64,000 nucleotides of DNA, taken from Hyaloraphidium curvatum (lineage: Eukaryota; Monoblepharomycota; Hyaloraphidiomycetes; Hyaloraphidiales; Hyaloraphidiaceae). Positions 62,842-64,000 of this stretch are shown one piece after another; within the stretch, counting starts at the first letter, position 1, and every line of letters begins with the position of its first letter. The position numbers and the translations under genes were made by a program. Where the stretch lies: contig JAIVFI010000019.1 of the NCBI GenBank assembly GCA_025558095.1, positions 558,001 through 622,000 of the forward strand. Direction: 5' to 3'. The notes under the pieces were generated by a model. That model did no database searches. It had not been told where the DNA came from and saw only the letters and a list, made by a program, of their open reading frames with translations.

Positions 62842-64000
62842 CTACCCTTCCCTCGCCGGCTCCTCCGACGGCCCCGCCTCCCCTTCGGCGTCCGCCGCCT
62901 CCCCCATCTCGACGTCCCCCGCCGCCACCGCCATCTCCGCGTCCTCGTCGGGCGTCGCCGGGCTCCCTTGCACCGCTTCCGATGCGTCGACCAGCATCGC
63001 GGCGTCGCCAACGTCGCCCCCGTCCGCAACGGCAGCCTGCTGCCCCGCTTCGGCCAGCTGCTCGCCCGCCGCGGCGTCGTCCTCAGCCGGCGCCGGCTGG
63101 GCCTGCGCGGCCGGCGGAGGGACGAAGGCGGGGTTGTTGACGAAGCAGGCATACCTGTGCCCGGCCACCCAGGCCGCCGACTGCACCCAAGGGAAGCGAT
63201 CAGCCCTTCCCGTCCACGATCAAGCACCGTGACGCAACCGACGCACCTGGCACTCCCTCCCGCAGTAGAACACCACCCTGCACCTCGCGCACCTCTGCAG
63301 CGCCCTCGTCCTCGCCTCCCTCCTGCAGTGGTCGCAGCTGTCAGCCACCCTCCCCCTCCTCCGCACCACCTCGGCCGCAGCGTGCGCGTCGGGTGGGACG
63401 CCCTGCGCGCCGGGGGGTGCGATGGTCCAGAGGCAGTTGAGGTCGCGGGCCAAGGACAGGAGGCGGTCCCGGAGGGGCGTGGCGAGGGGCGGGTGGGGAA
63501 GGAGGGATTGGTGCGCGGCGCGGAGTTCCCAGAGGGTGCGGACGAGGAGGTTGAGGATGACGACGGCCTATCGGGGGGCAAAGGTTAGGTGGGAGGGCAA
63601 AGGCGGGGAACGGAAAGCGCACCATCGGCTCGGGGCTGGCGAACGTGTGGCGCTGCCAAGGCCCGCGGGATTCGGCGACGACCTGTGCGAGGATGGAAGC
63701 GGCGGCGTCGAGCTCCGGGCCGACGGCGCGGTGGTGGGCAAAGGCCGGGGGCTGGTGCTCGTCGGCGGCGACCGAGAAGGAGGAGGCGCCCCACGAGGCG
63801 AGCGAGTCGAGCAACCGCAGATCCTGGCCCAGGCGCATGCGCACAGGGCGGGAGAAGAGCAGGTGCGCGATGCAGCAGGCCGCGAGCAGCGCCGCGCGGC
63901 CGAAGCGGTCGTCGTACTCGGCGGCGGCGTCCCGGTCGAACAGGGCGAGGTGGCCGCCGGCGTCGGGATGCTGCATCAGCGCAACGAAAGTCGGCCGTAC
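62842..64000 (-). CDS. MYND-type zinc-finger protein, partial
   Basis: Runs off the right edge; exons seen are 64000-63623, 63567-63247 and 63180-62842. The frame stays open upstream of ATG 63976 (FVALMQHPDAGGHLALF), so the true start is probably outside. A helical N-terminal region is followed by the MYND finger: CDHCRREARTRALQRCARCRVVFYCGRECQ, then, across a 66-nt intron, SAAWVAGHRYAC with the last His and Cys ligands. An Ala/Glu/Pro-rich acidic tail ends the protein. MYND fingers bind proline-rich peptides in chromatin and other regulators. The stop is 211 bases from the start of the F-box/LRR-like gene on the same strand. Confidence 0.75.

Noticed and set aside
1-64000. tRNA, rRNA, CRISPR array, transposon or LTR element
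   Set aside because: No cloverleaf-like sequence, spaced direct repeats, transposase, integrase or reverse-transcriptase motif was found by eye on either strand.

Overview
The window looks like nuclear DNA of a GC-rich fungus, probably an early-diverging (chytrid-like) lineage. Most genes carry several short GT-AG introns, usually 46-70 nt with strong GTGNGT-type donors, and many open frames only make sense once these are removed. Fungus-typical families (a YAT-type amino-acid permease, an Shr3-like permease chaperone, Asl1-type GH128 glucanases, a DHA2-type MFS transporter) sit beside families that I associate less with Dikarya: an SS18/SSXT coactivator, a receptor-like TKL kinase, GT17 and DUF726/TMCO4. 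The species is not determinable from sequence alone. I saw no rRNA, tRNA, CRISPR array, transposase or LTR.

Layout. 1-9.1 kb: an RBR-type E3 ligase running off the left edge, a small NTF2-like protein, an Shr3-like membrane protein and a 1,105-aa glutamine-rich SSXT protein. 9.9-20.8 kb: a receptor-like kinase, a 985-aa cysteine-rich secreted protein, an F-box-like protein, a BTB protein and a Bin3/MePCE RNA-cap methyltransferase. 21.1-23.1 kb and 34.3-36.3 kb: two almost identical copies of a 609-aa type I surface protein, 13.2 kb apart. Between them: glutamate decarboxylase (9 exons), a peroxiredoxin with an apparent 3-nt microexon, a SAPS-type phosphatase-associated protein (10 exons), a GT17 glycosyltransferase and a SPRY protein. 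36.4-47.2 kb: F-box/LRR-like protein, ATP-grasp protein, amino-acid permease (12 exons), alpha/beta hydrolase, tandem NTF2-like protein and an intronless dimethylformamidase-like protein. 47.7-64 kb: a secreted GH128-GH128-PC-esterase fusion, a CRAL-TRIO gene with a one-base frame break, a DUF726 protein, an SDR whose start codon appears split by an intron, an MFS transporter, an F-box/LRR-like protein and a MYND-finger protein running off the right edge.

How they fit. There is no operon-like logic; genes are independent and often divergent or convergent. Shared themes are amino-acid handling (permease, Shr3-like chaperone, glutamate decarboxylase), cell wall and surface (GH128/PC-esterase fusion, duplicated surface protein, cysteine-rich secreted protein, GT17) and ubiquitin or adaptor proteins (RBR, three F-box-like proteins, BTB, MYND). 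The two most unusual items are the three-domain wall enzyme and the duplicated surface gene, whose first introns are unrelated although the exons are nearly identical. Exon joins were worked out by hand from splice signals, reading phase and family motifs; no transcript data were available.
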